A stretch of DNA of 64,000 nt, from contig NZ_JAFEVL010000066.1 in NCBI RefSeq assembly GCF_016901135.1, positions 1-64,000 of the forward strand, read 5' to 3'. The notes beneath the pieces are model-generated. The model was not told the origin of the DNA. It ran no database searches and saw only the letters and a program-made list of their open reading frames with translations. The translations under genes and the position numbers were made by a program. Numbering within the stretch: position 1 is the first letter of the stretch; each line of letters opens with the position of its first letter. Shown piece by piece: positions 18,901-26,609 of this stretch. The DNA comes from Martinezella lusitana (GTDB taxonomy: Bacteria > Pseudomonadota > Alphaproteobacteria > Rhizobiales > Rhizobiaceae).

Positions 18901-21432
18901 CGCCACGAACAGGCAGAAGATCAGCAGGATCTGCCAGAGGAGCGCGGCAAACGGTCCCATGAAATACCAACCGAGAACGGAGGCGAAGAACCAGGCGATC
19001 GGCGTCAGCGAACGACGCAGATTGTCCACCATCTTCCAGCGGCCGAGGCCGGTCACGCCGCGCTTCGGATTGAAGAGATAGGGAAGGAGCTGCCAGTCGC
19101 CGCGGGCCCAGCGATGCTGGCGCGAGACTTCGACTTCATAACGGATCGGAAAGTCCTCGACGAGCTCGCAGTCCGTGACCAGCGCGCAACGTGCCATCGA
19201 GCCTTCGAGCAGGTCGTGGCTGAGAACGGCATTCTCCTCGATCTTGCCCTTCAGCGAGGCCTCGAAGGCGTCGACATGATAGAGGCCCTTGCCGGTGAAC
19301 GTGCCCTCTTCGACCAGATCCTGATAGACGTCGGAAACGGCGAAGACGTAAGGGTCGAGGCCGCGATTGACCGAGAAGACACGCTGGAACACCGACGCAT
19401 CCTTGCCCGTCGTCAATGACGGGGTGACGCGCGGCTGCAGCACACCATAGCCGCGAACGACGCGCTTGCTGACGGGATCGAATACGGGCCGGTTGGTCGG
19501 ATGATGCAGCTTGCCGACGAGCTTCGTGACCGTATCGCGCACCAGGCGCGTATCGGAATCGAGCGTCATGACATATTTCACGTCCTTCGGCACCGTGTTG
19601 GCGCCGGGCAGGAAGGTGGTGTCGCGGTCGCCGCGCAGGAGCATGTTCAGCTCGTGCAGCTTGCCGCGCTTGCGCTCCCAGCCCATCCAGGAGCCTTCGG
19701 CCGGATTATAGAGACGGCGGCGATGCAGCAGGTAAAAGCGCTGCTTGCCGTCCTCGTCATAGCGGGCTGCGAGGCTGGCCACTTCGCGGCGGGCGTAGTC
19801 CAGGATTTCCAGATCGCGCTCGCTCTCTTCCTCCTGGCTATCAGGCCAGTCGCTGAGCAACGCGTAATAGACTTCGCCGCGCGGATTGGCGAGGTAATGA
19901 ACCTCGAGATTGCGGACGAGCTCGTCGACGCTGTCACGATTGCCGATCAGGGTCGGCACGACCACGAGCGTACGGGCTTCTTCGGGAATGCCTTCCTTGT
20001 ACTCGTAGCCGACGAGGCGCGCTGGCGTCAGATACATGGTGACGACGAAATTGAAGAGACCGGTGGCACCCTCGGAAGCCGGCAGCGAGAACATCAGCAG
20101 CAGGATGAGGGTTTCAGCCAAGCCCATCCCGGCCTGGATCATGTAGTAGCCGACGACGGCCAGCACCACGGCGCTTAGAAACAGCACCGGCGCCGCGATC
20201 GCCAGCCAGTTCAATTTGCGCCATTGGCGCACGAAGCTCGTCGATATCAGCGGACGATAGCCGATCGCCTTCTCCAGCTTCTCCGTCTGCTGGCCCATGA
20301 TGAAATCGCCGATATTCGGCTCATGCGGCTCATGTTCGCCGGACGCTGTCGCCGCCGCGGTCATCGCCATGGCGACCTGGGCGATCTCCATCTCGGTCTT
20401 CTCGGAACGGCGGGCAAGCTTTTCGATGCGGCGGCGGTAGCTGTTGCGCGAGCCCGGATCGAGCTTGGCGTAATCGGTCTCGTCCCACAGCAGCTTGTCG
20501 ACGGCGCTGACGTCTTCCACCCAGACCGACCAGTCTGTGTCGTCGATCAGGCGCAGGCTCTTGATGATGTTGCCCATCGTCACGTTGCCTGATGACAGCC
20601 GATTGTGCTCGGCCATCATGACGCTTTCGGCGTCGGTGCCGGCTTCGGTCAGCCGCTTTTCCATCCAGGTGACGGCGAGGCCAGAAGTGTGCGAGCCGTC
20701 GCGCAGCCGATAGAGGAACTGCGTGGCGAAGGTATTGTCCGACGTATAGGGCTCGAGTGTCTTCAGGAATTCGGCGACCTTGGCCTCGTCGTTGAGGCGG
20801 ATCAGCTCGTCGACGGCGGCATTGGCCTTCTTGCGCGTGAGACGGCTCTGCTCGACGCGGCTCGAAATGCGGCGCAGATTGTCGACAAGAATATAACGCA
20901 CCAGCGATGGGACGGCCCAGAGCTCGCCGATCTTCAGCATCTCTACCGACTGGAAGCCTTCGACCAGCGCCAGCAGGCCCGGACCGGAAACCGTGCTGTG
21001 CGTATGAGCCACATAGAGCCAGGCCAGCGCCATCGTGCGCGGCATGACCATGCCGCCGAGGGTGATCGTCTGCAGCTGATCGTAGAATTTCTTCGGGAAA
21101 TCGCGGCGGACTTCCTGAATGGCCTCTTCGATGATGTAGTGGTTGTCGAGCAGCCATTCGGCGGCCGGCGTGATCGATTCACCGGCGTCGACATCGGCGT
21201 TGGCCGAACGATAGACGCGCAGAATCTCCTTTTCGTTCTCCTTGTGCCGCGCGAAAAAGTCGAAGGGCGCAAAGCCAGGCAACTTTGTGCTGGCGCCGTT
21301 ATGGGCAAAGGTCGCGCCGCATTCCCGTATCTGCTCGTTGGAGAAATAGGTCGCGCGGATCGCATCGTTGTGATCGATCTGCTTGGCTTCAGAGTCGCGC
21401 GGCGTAACGGTGGAGAGATTTTGAGATGTCAT
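12922..21432 (-). CDS. ndvB: Cyclic beta-1,2-glucan synthase
   Basis: A giant inner-membrane protein (2836 residues from the ATG at 21432; a TTG at 21453 would add 7) that initiates, elongates and cyclises beta-1,2-glucan from UDP-glucose. Membrane segments begin at about residue 410. The GT84 glycosyltransferase domain follows, with the DxD motif in TLDSDTRL and a RQHRW motif of the (Q/R)xxRW type. The C-terminal part is a GH94 glucan phosphorylase-like domain that sets ring size, with the general-acid Asp in GGDWNDGMN. Family length is about 2830-2870, so this copy is full. No good ribosome binding site is visible at either start. The glucan leaves via NdvA and supports osmotic adaptation and nodule invasion. 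Confidence 0.97.
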   Translation of the reverse strand: MTSQNLSTVTPRDSEAKQIDHNDAIRATYFSNEQIRECGATFAHNGASTKLPGFAPFDFFARHKENEKEILRVYRSANADVDAGESITPAAEWLLDNHYIIEEAIQEVRRDFPKKFYDQLQTITLGGMVMPRTMALAWLYVAHTHSTVSGPGLLALVEGFQSVEMLKIGELWAVPSLVRYILVDNLRRISSRVEQSRLTRKKANAAVDELIRLNDEAKVAEFLKTLEPYTSDNTFATQFLYRLRDGSHTSGLAVTWMEKRLTEAGTDAESVMMAEHNRLSSGNVTMGNIIKSLRLIDDTDWSVWVEDVSAVDKLLWDETDYAKLDPGSRNSYRRRIEKLARRSEKTEMEIAQVAMAMTAAATASGEHEPHEPNIGDFIMGQQTEKLEKAIGYRPLISTSFVRQWRKLNWLAIAAPVLFLSAVVLAVVGYYMIQAGMGLAETLILLLMFSLPASEGATGLFNFVVTMYLTPARLVGYEYKEGIPEEARTLVVVPTLIGNRDSVDELVRNLEVHYLANPRGEVYYALLSDWPDSQEEESERDLEILDYARREVASLAARYDEDGKQRFYLLHRRRLYNPAEGSWMGWERKRGKLHELNMLLRGDRDTTFLPGANTVPKDVKYVMTLDSDTRLVRDTVTKLVGKLHHPTNRPVFDPVSKRVVRGYGVLQPRVTPSLTTGKDASVFQRVFSVNRGLDPYVFAVSDVYQDLVEEGTFTGKGLYHVDAFEASLKGKIEENAVLSHDLLEGSMARCALVTDCELVEDFPIRYEVEVSRQHRWARGDWQLLPYLFNPKRGVTGLGRWKMVDNLRRSLTPIAWFFASVLGWYFMGPFAALLWQILLIFCLFVAPTLSLINGIIPRTSDIVARAHLYTVWTDIRAANAQVALRIVFIADSACIMADAIGRSLYRAFVSRKLMLQWRTAASAQAAAQTTILGHYRVMWHAPVLALLALAFASLSGDNAFFVGIPFALLWMLSPAIAWYVSQSAETEDRLDVPESVSAELRKIARRTWRYFDTFVVEQQNHLPPDNVQQTPNAVVASRTSPTNIGVYFLSVISARHFGWISFEETIDRMEKTMATVEKLEKFRGHLCNWYHTDTLKPMGARYVSAVDSGNFAGHLIAVSSACRIWAEAPSAHMQGNLDGIGDVAGILAETLAELPDDRKTVRPLRRRLEERIVGFQNALVAVKREHEFASIRVFNLSVLAQDIQKLAGNLDHEVKSPQSGEVLTWTQTLVKVCEGHIADSIFDLANVDSLRQRLTKLRDRMRDIAFGMEFGFLYRPERRLLSIGFRVETNELDAACYDLLASEARLTSLFAIAKGDLPTEHWYRLGRQVVPVGSRGALVSWSGSMFEYLMPPLVMQERQGGILNQTNNLIVQEQMNYAKRLGTGIPWGISEAAFNARDHYMHYQYTNFGVPSLGLKRGLGQNAVIAPYASILASQYRPAAALENLQKLRKVGALGIYGFHDAVDYTPTRVPEGKKCAVVYNYYAHHHGMSIAAIANVAFNGRLRELFHADPVIEAAELLLQEKAPRDIPVMAAKHESDQPANIQEDLLRPEIRKIADPATQDRELAFLSNGHYSVMLTATGAGYSRWNSLSVSRWRPDPTEDRWGTFIFLRDTASGQWWSATAEPRSVEGEKVKVTFSDEKAEYSKTVGDLTSEVECIVATEHDAEGRRVTLLNMGSEDRFIEVTSYLEPAIASDDVDSGHPVFARMFVRTEIGGKGDMIRAERNKRDYNEPDMSVAHLVVDNAGSERPTEFETDRRKFLGRGRTLAEAAAFDPGATLSGTDGFTMDACLSLRRVVRVPAGKKVSVIFWTIAAPSREDVDKAVERYRNPDTFGVELTQAWTRTQMQMRHVGVTSQQAAAFQKLARYLVYPDMHLRADGSTVLAGLHSQSALWPVTISGDFPIFTLRINDDIDLEIAREALSAADYLRSRGINADLVIVNERTSDHVQEMQSELDKLVEHVRHNQGDGLRPNIFSVRKDLIENETYQQILAASRVIFHARNGKLVDQIARAATLFASSQSDGPVPVNRLAVPMAPQKSVFVADALEAQDDLDFWNGYGGFAKDGREYVVRLAGGQSTPHPWINVITNERFGFHVPAEGGGFTWSHNSRDYQLTPWTNDMVLNRPGEALYVADLDGNRVMTPYAGQSRNPKVRYEARHGLGYSVFSSEEDGVALELTQTVDRERPVKLFRLRLSNKGAGSRRLRVYNYAEWVLGINPHKTKPFILSSLDEETGALFANNPYSIDYSKRIAFMAASEAHSSFSASRREFIGRHGTVQLPEAVVSGAALSNSTDLDGDPCAALAFDLTIGAGEQKEICFYMGDTASLEEARALVADIRKADFDAVLSANRGFWDDFTGRVKISTPDKAMNNMINAWLPYQSLGCRIMARTAFYQASGAFGFRDQLQDTLAFLMHAPELARKQILNAAQRQFRDGDVQHWWLPGSGAGVRTQISDDVVWLAYAINQYCTVTDDGSILDEELAFVEGAALMPGTHDVFYQPTVSENKASVYEHAALALDLAIKRKGGNGLPLILGGDWNDGMNRVGIQGRGESVWLGWFLAGTLSAFLPYAEARGDKERVKRWSDHLPELRKALETAGWDGGHYRRGYFDDGSPLGSSENFECQIDSIAQSWNILSGEGDKARGEKAMNAVLDRLVDDDNRIIRLFTPPFAKSARDPGYIKSYPPGVRENGGQYTHAATWVVMALAEMDRGDDAWHCFDMLNPVNHARDRDQADTYRVEPYVVAADIYGEGELTGRGGWTWYTGSAGWLYRVAIEGILGIRVKNGRLHVKPALPSTWDGFAADLELPSGKYRISVSKAPDAEGYSVTINDRAIAHPEEGYPIGQ

Positions 21433-22342
21433 GGATTCGGGTTCTGGGTCCAAACAGAGTGAGTGGCATTGCCGCCTTTATCGTTTTTGCCCTGCCTGAC
21501 ACAAGAATTCACGCATCTGGACCCTTTTGCTTCGCTTCCCGGCGGGCGAAGGGGGTGAATTCGAAGTGACAGCTTAGAACAAACATATAGAGGCGAAGAT
21601 TTTCACGGGGCCGTTCTTAAGGATGATAGTGATTTCCCGCTATCATCCCGAAGGAGTGTTCGTGAAACTGCATACGCGGCCAAATGGTTCCTGCCGCGAT
21701 CCGCACACGTCAACGACAATCGATCAAGGTCATGAGGCATTCTCCTTCGGCTGATTCAGCTAAATCGCGGAAATTCAGCATGGTTCGGCATATTGAACCC
21801 TCAATATCCCGCAGAAGATGAACTTAAACTGAACCCCCTCAAAAGATTCGCAAATTCCTTTCGGGACGCATCGGTTCCGGAAGCGATTAAGGCCGATTGG
21901 CTGGCCATAAGCGAGCCGCCGCATGAAACGGAGACACCGCAAAACCTACTCGTCGCCATCCTGCGACGACAAAGTCACGCTCATTTCGAGCCTGGGAAGC
22001 GCGCCGCACCCGCGCGCAAGGGTTACTTGGCATTCTACATGCCGCCAAACGCCTGATCGCGCCCGGCCGCCTCCCGAAATCTCTCTTATCTTTGCGGGAA
22101 GCTTACTGTTTTCACGAGGCGTATACCATCGGGTCGGGCAAATTTTCTTTGTCCGGCGAAGTTCCGCCAGTCGTATGGGGAGGGATTGTCCAAAGTGGAA
22201 ATGGAAGCTTGAAAAAGCAGCATACCCGAACGACGCGGCACGACCTAGCAGTCAGCCACGCTCGTCATCACTCGATATTATCAGGAATGGCCCGCATCGC
22301 TGCAGATGGCGATCATGCTGACCGCCTCAGCAAACAGCGTGT
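21433..22342. other. Long non-coding stretch upstream of ndvB
   Basis: About 900 bp in which I find no supportable gene. Open frames of 80-130 codons occur but lack ribosome binding sites and recognisable protein motifs. The part next to 21433 should hold the ndvB promoter; a CTATAT hexamer is visible on the minus strand near 21585 but no matching -35. Composition is more AT-rich than the neighbouring genes. It could hide a small RNA or gene remnants. Confidence 0.45.
21621..21648. repeat. Perfect inverted repeat upstream of ndvB
   Basis: GGATGATAG at 21621-21629 and CTATCATCC at 21640-21648 form a perfect 9-bp inverted repeat with a 10-nt spacer, about 190 bp before the ndvB start. It could be an operator or a hairpin ending a transcript; there is no long T-run on either side. 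Confidence 0.5.
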
Positions 22343-22501
22343 TTAAACAACGATGCCGCAGACAATGGCCGCGACAAAAAGAAATGCCGCGGAAAACAGA
22401 ACGACATGAATCGCCATCTGTATCTTGTGCCGCGTCTTCGCGGCGCGCTTGGAACCATCGAACTGATTCACATGCGTATTAGATATACCCAAATTCGCCA
22501 T
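22343..22501 (-). CDS. Small single-span membrane protein (52 residues)
   Basis: An ATG at 22501 is preceded by a strong ribosome binding site, CGGAGGCAACAC, with GGAGG 5-6 nt upstream. The product begins MANLGISNTHVNQFDGSKRA, continues with a basic stretch (KTRHK), and ends in a hydrophobic helix (residues about 29-52, AIHVVLFSAAFLFVAAIVCG) running to the stop. Topology by the positive-inside rule is N-in. I do not recognise a family. The strong ribosome site plus the clean basic-then-hydrophobic layout make it a believable gene although very short. Confidence 0.65.
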   Translation of the reverse strand: MANLGISNTHVNQFDGSKRAAKTRHKIQMAIHVVLFSAAFLFVAAIVCGIVV

Positions 22502-22666
22502 GTGTTGCCTCCGTTCGTTTTTATTTATGTCTCAAGGGCGAAGCCCAGATGGGAGATTCATATATTTCCTATCAAATAGGTAGACATGAATTTCCGTCCA
22601 GAACACCGTCCGAGAAAAATTAAACCACTGGACTGCTAGGGGCCCGAAAGATCGGCAAAGCCAAAA

Positions 22667-22855
22667 TCAGCAGAGAATGCGGCGAGCCCAAATCAAACTG
22701 CGCTCTATGGCGCTCGTATCAGCGACCTGCTCTTCGGCAGGACCTGTCTGGCGACGGCTGTTTTCCTCAGAAAGAGCGACAGCTCCTGTGCGTTCCTCTT
22801 TCGCCGGCACCGGCGGATGAAGATAGCCCATGGTCATGCCACCCATGAAAAACAT
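22667..22855 (-). CDS. Small hypothetical protein (62 residues)
   Basis: Start ATG at 22855 with GGAGGCAGG immediately upstream. An earlier in-frame GTG at 22894 lacks such a site. The N-terminus is glycine/methionine rich (MFFMGGMTMGYLHPP); the rest is charged and probably disordered, ending in a short amphipathic piece with WARRILC. No function recognised. It lies between the 52-residue membrane protein gene and the peptide transporter operon, on the same strand. Confidence 0.5.
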   Translation of the reverse strand: MFFMGGMTMGYLHPPVPAKEERTGAVALSEENSRRQTGPAEEQVADTSAIERSLIWARRILC

Positions 22856-23015
22856 GCCTGCCTCCACTTGCGTGTGACCCTTGATCGGGATCACGAAAGT
22901 TAACCGCCATTAACGAGATCATGACATAATTGCGGCGGGTGTCAATAGTCTATACGATTGGTCGTGTTTCGATAGGCCATTCGTTAACGAGGGCGCGGGT
23001 CTGGAGGCCGTCCGA

Positions 23016-23765
23016 TCAGGCGCGGACGAAGCCCTTGCTGGCGATCATCAGATTGCGCGTATAGTCTTCCTTCACGTCGCCCGCCGCCAGGTCTTTTGCA
23101 CTCAGCCGCTCGACGACGGCGCCGTTGCGCATGACCGCGAGACGTTCGCACATATGCGTGACGACGCCGAGATCGTGGCTCACCATGACGAAGGTCAGAT
23201 GGCGGTCCTTGCGCACCTGTTCGAGCAGATTGAGCACCTCGGCCTGCACCGAAGCATCCAGCGCCGATGTCGGCTCGTCGAGCAAAAGGATGGACGGCTC
23301 AACGATCAGCGCGCGGGCAATGGCAACGCGCTGACGCTGGCCGCCGGAGAGCTGATGCGGATAGCGGAAGCGGAAGCCGGTGCCCAGACCGACTTCATCG
23401 AGCGCCCTGGCAATGCGCATTTCGCTGTCGCCGATACCGTGGATCGCCAAAGGCTCCAGCAGCAGCCGGTCGATCGTCTGGCGCGGATGCAGGGAGCCAT
23501 AGGGATCCTGGAACACCATCTGCACCTGGCGATAGAAGGCCTTGCTGCGCCTTGCTCCCTTCAGCTGCTCGCCGCCGATGCGGATTTTACCGTCGCTGAC
23601 GGGCGCAAGGCCCGCGACGGCGCGCAGCAGCGTCGACTTGCCGGAGCCGGATTCGCCGACCAGACCGAAGGATTCGCCCCTGTTCACCTCGACGCTGACG
23701 GCATCGAGAGCATAATAACCGTCATAGACGACGCTGAGGCCGTCAACCGCAAGCGCCACCGTCAT
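23016..23765 (-). CDS. Peptide ABC transporter ATP-binding protein (OppF/DppF type)
   Basis: A 249-residue ATPase, the second of the two NTPases of a dipeptide/oligopeptide importer. Walker A GESGSGKST, FQDPYGSLHPRQT (typical of the DppF branch), signature LSGGQRQR and Walker B ILLLDEPTSALD are all intact. Start ATG at 23765 overlaps the stop of the preceding ATPase gene (ATGA). It is shorter than typical DppF (about 320 residues) because it lacks the C-terminal oligopeptide extension. Last gene of the operon. Confidence 0.9.
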   Translation of the reverse strand: MTVALAVDGLSVVYDGYYALDAVSVEVNRGESFGLVGESGSGKSTLLRAVAGLAPVSDGKIRIGGEQLKGARRSKAFYRQVQMVFQDPYGSLHPRQTIDRLLLEPLAIHGIGDSEMRIARALDEVGLGTGFRFRYPHQLSGGQRQRVAIARALIVEPSILLLDEPTSALDASVQAEVLNLLEQVRKDRHLTFVMVSHDLGVVTHMCERLAVMRNGAVVERLSAKDLAAGDVKEDYTRNLMIASKGFVRA

Positions 23766-24595
23766 GCCGCCCACTCCGGCTTACGATCGAGAACCGGCAA
23801 TGGATGGCGGTTCTCGCCGATGACTGGCATGCAATTCAGCAGACCGCGCGTATAGGGATGCTGGGCGTTATTGAGCTCGGAAGCCTTGATTTCCTCCACC
23901 ACCTTGCCTGCATACATGACGATCACGCGATCGCAGAAGGAGGAGACCAGCCGCAGGTCGTGCGATACGAAAATCAGCCCCATGCCGCGCTCCGACACCA
24001 GCTTGTCCATGATCCTGAGCACATCGAGCTGCACGGTGACGTCAAGAGCGGATGTCGGCTCGTCGGCGATCAGAAGCTCAGGCCCGGCAATCAGCATCAT
24101 CGCGATCATCACGCGCTGGCCCATGCCGCCCGACACTTCATGCGGATGAAGATCGTAGACGCGCCTGGGATCGCGGATCTGCACGGCTTCCAGCATCGCC
24201 ATGGCGCGATCTCGCGCTTCCCCCCTGCCCACCTTCTCATGCGTGCGCAGCGTCTCTGTGATCTGCCGGCCGATGGGCATGACAGGATCGAGCGAATATT
24301 TCGGATCCTGCAGCACCATGGCGATGCGCTTGCCGCGCAGCGACCGGCGTTCCCTGGCCGAGACCGACAGCAGCTCAAGGCCGCTGAAATTCAGCTTGTC
24401 GGCGCTGACGAGGGCGTGCGGCGGCGTCAGGCCCATGATGGCCCGGCCCGTCTGCGATTTGCCGGAGCCGCTTTCGCCGACGATGCCGAGCCTTTCGCGG
24501 CCGAGCGTGAAGGACACACCACGCACCGCTTCGATGACGCCCGTGCGCGTGGGATAGCGAACCCTGAGGTTTTCTACGGTCAACATCGTCGTCAT
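23762..24595 (-). CDS. Peptide ABC transporter ATP-binding protein (OppD/DppD type)
   Basis: A 277-residue ATPase. Walker A GESGSGKSQ, LQDPKYSLDPVMPIGRQI (DppD-type Q-loop), signature VSGGMGQR and Walker B LLIADEPTSALD are present, and the C-terminus has the peptide-transporter block HPYTRGLLNCMP. The ATG at 24595 overlaps the permease stop by 4 bp; the longer frame running further upstream is read-through of the permease region in another frame. It pairs with the OppF-type gene downstream. Confidence 0.9.
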   Translation of the reverse strand: MTTMLTVENLRVRYPTRTGVIEAVRGVSFTLGRERLGIVGESGSGKSQTGRAIMGLTPPHALVSADKLNFSGLELLSVSARERRSLRGKRIAMVLQDPKYSLDPVMPIGRQITETLRTHEKVGRGEARDRAMAMLEAVQIRDPRRVYDLHPHEVSGGMGQRVMIAMMLIAGPELLIADEPTSALDVTVQLDVLRIMDKLVSERGMGLIFVSHDLRLVSSFCDRVIVMYAGKVVEEIKASELNNAQHPYTRGLLNCMPVIGENRHPLPVLDRKPEWAA

Positions 24596-25524
24596 TGCCC
24601 ACTCTCCTTCGGATCGAGCGCATCGCGCAGGCCGTCGCCGAGCAGGTTGAAGCCGAGGCTGACGATCAGGATCGCGATGCCGGGCATGGCCGCCACCCAC
24701 CACTGGTCGAGATAGTATTTGAAGCCGTTTGCGATCATCACGCCCCATTCCGGCAGCGGCGGCTGCGCGCCAAGCCCGAGAAAGCCGAGACCGGCGGCGG
24801 TCAGGATGACGCCCGCCATGTCGAGCGTGACACGCACGATCACCGAGGAGATGCACAGCGGCATGATGTGGCGGAAGATGATGCGCAATGACGAGGCGCC
24901 CATGAGCTGCACGGCGGCGATATAATCGGAGTGGCGCACCGTCATCGTCTCCGCCCGCGCCAGACGCGCATAGGGCGGCCAGGAGGTGATGGCGATGGCG
25001 ATGATGGCGTTCTCGATGCCGGCCCCGAGCGCGCCGGCAAAGGCGAGCGCCAGCACCAGCTTCGGGAAGGCAAGAAAGATATCGGTGATGCGCATCAGCA
25101 CGGTGTCGACCCAGCCGCCCAGGTAGCCGGAGACCATGCCGATGATCAGCCCGATCGGCGCCGATATGATCGCAACCAGCACGACGATGTAGAGCGTCCA
25201 CCGCGAACCGTAGATGAGGCGGGAAAGGATGTCGCGCCCGAGATCATCCGTGCCGAGAAGATAGCCCGGCGTGCCCGGCGGCTTCAGATAGGCATTGGTC
25301 AGATCGCCGATGACGGGCGAATGCGGCGCGATGACATGGGCAAGCGCTGCCACCAGCACGAGCGCGATGATGATCAGCAATCCGACAACAGCCAGGCGAT
25401 TGGCGGAGAATTGCCGCCAGGTGACATAGGCACGCCCGAGCCTTGCCTGCCGGCGCGACTGCGGCCGGTCGGACAACAGCCAGTCACGCCAGCTGAGTTG
25501 GGTGGTCTCAGCGGTCGCCGTCAT
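24592..25524 (-). CDS. Peptide ABC transporter permease (DppC type)
   Basis: A 310-residue inner-membrane permease with a cytoplasmic N-terminal tail, then about six membrane segments. LLGTDDLGRDILSRLIYGSRWTL is the DppC/OppC signature, and the EAA loop reads AVQLMGASSLRIIFRHIMP. It overlaps both the upstream DppB-type gene and the downstream ATPase by 4 bp, so the operon is translationally coupled throughout. Confidence 0.92.
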   Translation of the reverse strand: MTATAETTQLSWRDWLLSDRPQSRRQARLGRAYVTWRQFSANRLAVVGLLIIIALVLVAALAHVIAPHSPVIGDLTNAYLKPPGTPGYLLGTDDLGRDILSRLIYGSRWTLYIVVLVAIISAPIGLIIGMVSGYLGGWVDTVLMRITDIFLAFPKLVLALAFAGALGAGIENAIIAIAITSWPPYARLARAETMTVRHSDYIAAVQLMGASSLRIIFRHIMPLCISSVIVRVTLDMAGVILTAAGLGFLGLGAQPPLPEWGVMIANGFKYYLDQWWVAAMPGIAILIVSLGFNLLGDGLRDALDPKESGQ

Positions 25525-26588
25525 TTACGTCGCGTCCTTGGGTCGAGGGTCCGATAGAGCAGATCGGAGAACAGGTTGATGCCGATGAAGACCGTGCCGA
25601 CGACGATGGTGCCGCCGAGAACGGCGTTCATGTCGGCATTGCGCAGCGAACTGGTGATGTAGAAGCCGATGCCCGGCCAGGAGAACACGATCTCCGTCAG
25701 CACCGAACCCTCCAGCAGCCCGGCATAGGAAAGCGCGATCACCGTGATCAGCGGCACGGCGGCGCTGCGCAGGGCATGGCCCCAGATCACCCGCGTCTCC
25801 GAAAGACCCTTGGCGCGGGCAGCGACGATATATTCCTGGCCGAGCTCGTTCAGCATGAAGCTGCGCGTCATGCGGCTGATATAGGCGAGCGAGAAATAGC
25901 CGAGCAGCGATGCCGGCAGGATGATGTGGCGGAAGACGTCCCAGAAGACGTCCCACTGCCCCTGCAGAGCGCTGTCGAGCAGATAGAAGCCGGTGATCGG
26001 CGTGAACGTATATTCGTAGGCGATATCGATGCGGCCGGGATAGGCCACCCAGTTCAGCTTCGCATAGAAGATGACGAGCGACACCATGGCCAGCCAGAAG
26101 ACCGGCACGGAATAGCCGACGAGGCCGATCACGCGGACGATCTGGTCAATGATGCTGTTGCGACGCACGGCGGCGAGAACGCCGAAGGGAACCCCGAAAA
26201 TCGCACCGAGGATCGTGCCGACGGTCGCAAGCTCCATCGTCGCTGGAAAGACGCGCTTGATGTCGTCCATGACTGGATTGGTCGTCAGCACCGACGTGCC
26301 GAAATCGCCGGTGAGCGCGCCCACCAGGTAGTAGTAGAACTGCTGATAGAGCGGCTGATCGAGATGCATTTCGCGGCGCAGGCGATCAATCACCTGCGCA
26401 GGCGCATGGTCGCCGGCAATCGCCAGCGCCGGATCGATCGGGATCACCCGTCCGATGAAGAAGGTGACGGCCAGAAGCCCGAGATAGGTCGTGACGGCCA
26501 CGACGAGGAACCGCAGCAGACCCATGAAGAAAGGTGCGGCACGGCCCTTCTTGGGCCGCACCTGCATTTTCCGTTCGACAGTGCTCAA
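25521..26588 (-). CDS. Peptide ABC transporter permease (DppB type)
   Basis: A 355-residue permease with the first helix after a basic tail, RLRREMHLDQPLYQQFYYYL (the DppB 'GLDxPL' region), and an EAA loop around RAKGLSETRVIWGHALRSA. The annotated start is TTG at 26588, with AGGA 8 nt upstream; an ATG at 26567 is possible and would remove only 7 residues. It begins 21 bp after the binding-protein stop and overlaps the next permease by 4 bp. Confidence 0.9.
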   Translation of the reverse strand: MSTVERKMQVRPKKGRAAPFFMGLLRFLVVAVTTYLGLLAVTFFIGRVIPIDPALAIAGDHAPAQVIDRLRREMHLDQPLYQQFYYYLVGALTGDFGTSVLTTNPVMDDIKRVFPATMELATVGTILGAIFGVPFGVLAAVRRNSIIDQIVRVIGLVGYSVPVFWLAMVSLVIFYAKLNWVAYPGRIDIAYEYTFTPITGFYLLDSALQGQWDVFWDVFRHIILPASLLGYFSLAYISRMTRSFMLNELGQEYIVAARAKGLSETRVIWGHALRSAAVPLITVIALSYAGLLEGSVLTEIVFSWPGIGFYITSSLRNADMNAVLGGTIVVGTVFIGINLFSDLLYRTLDPRTRRK

Positions 26589-26609
26589 AGGACTAATCCT
26601 GCCGGATTG

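Noticed and set aside
13093..19419. Very long open frame on the plus strand opposite ndvB
   Set aside because: It is the antisense shadow of ndvB, kept open by strong G+C codon bias. The translation is low-complexity (rich in R, A, G, D, H) with no family motif and no ribosome binding site.
21793..22056. 87-codon frame in the gap upstream of ndvB
   Set aside because: TTG start, no ribosome binding site and no recognisable motif; not supported as a gene.
24592..25201. Upstream extension of the DppD-type ATPase frame
   Set aside because: The extension runs through the DppC permease gene in another frame and is His/Arg/Ala rich. The ATPase family start is at 24595.
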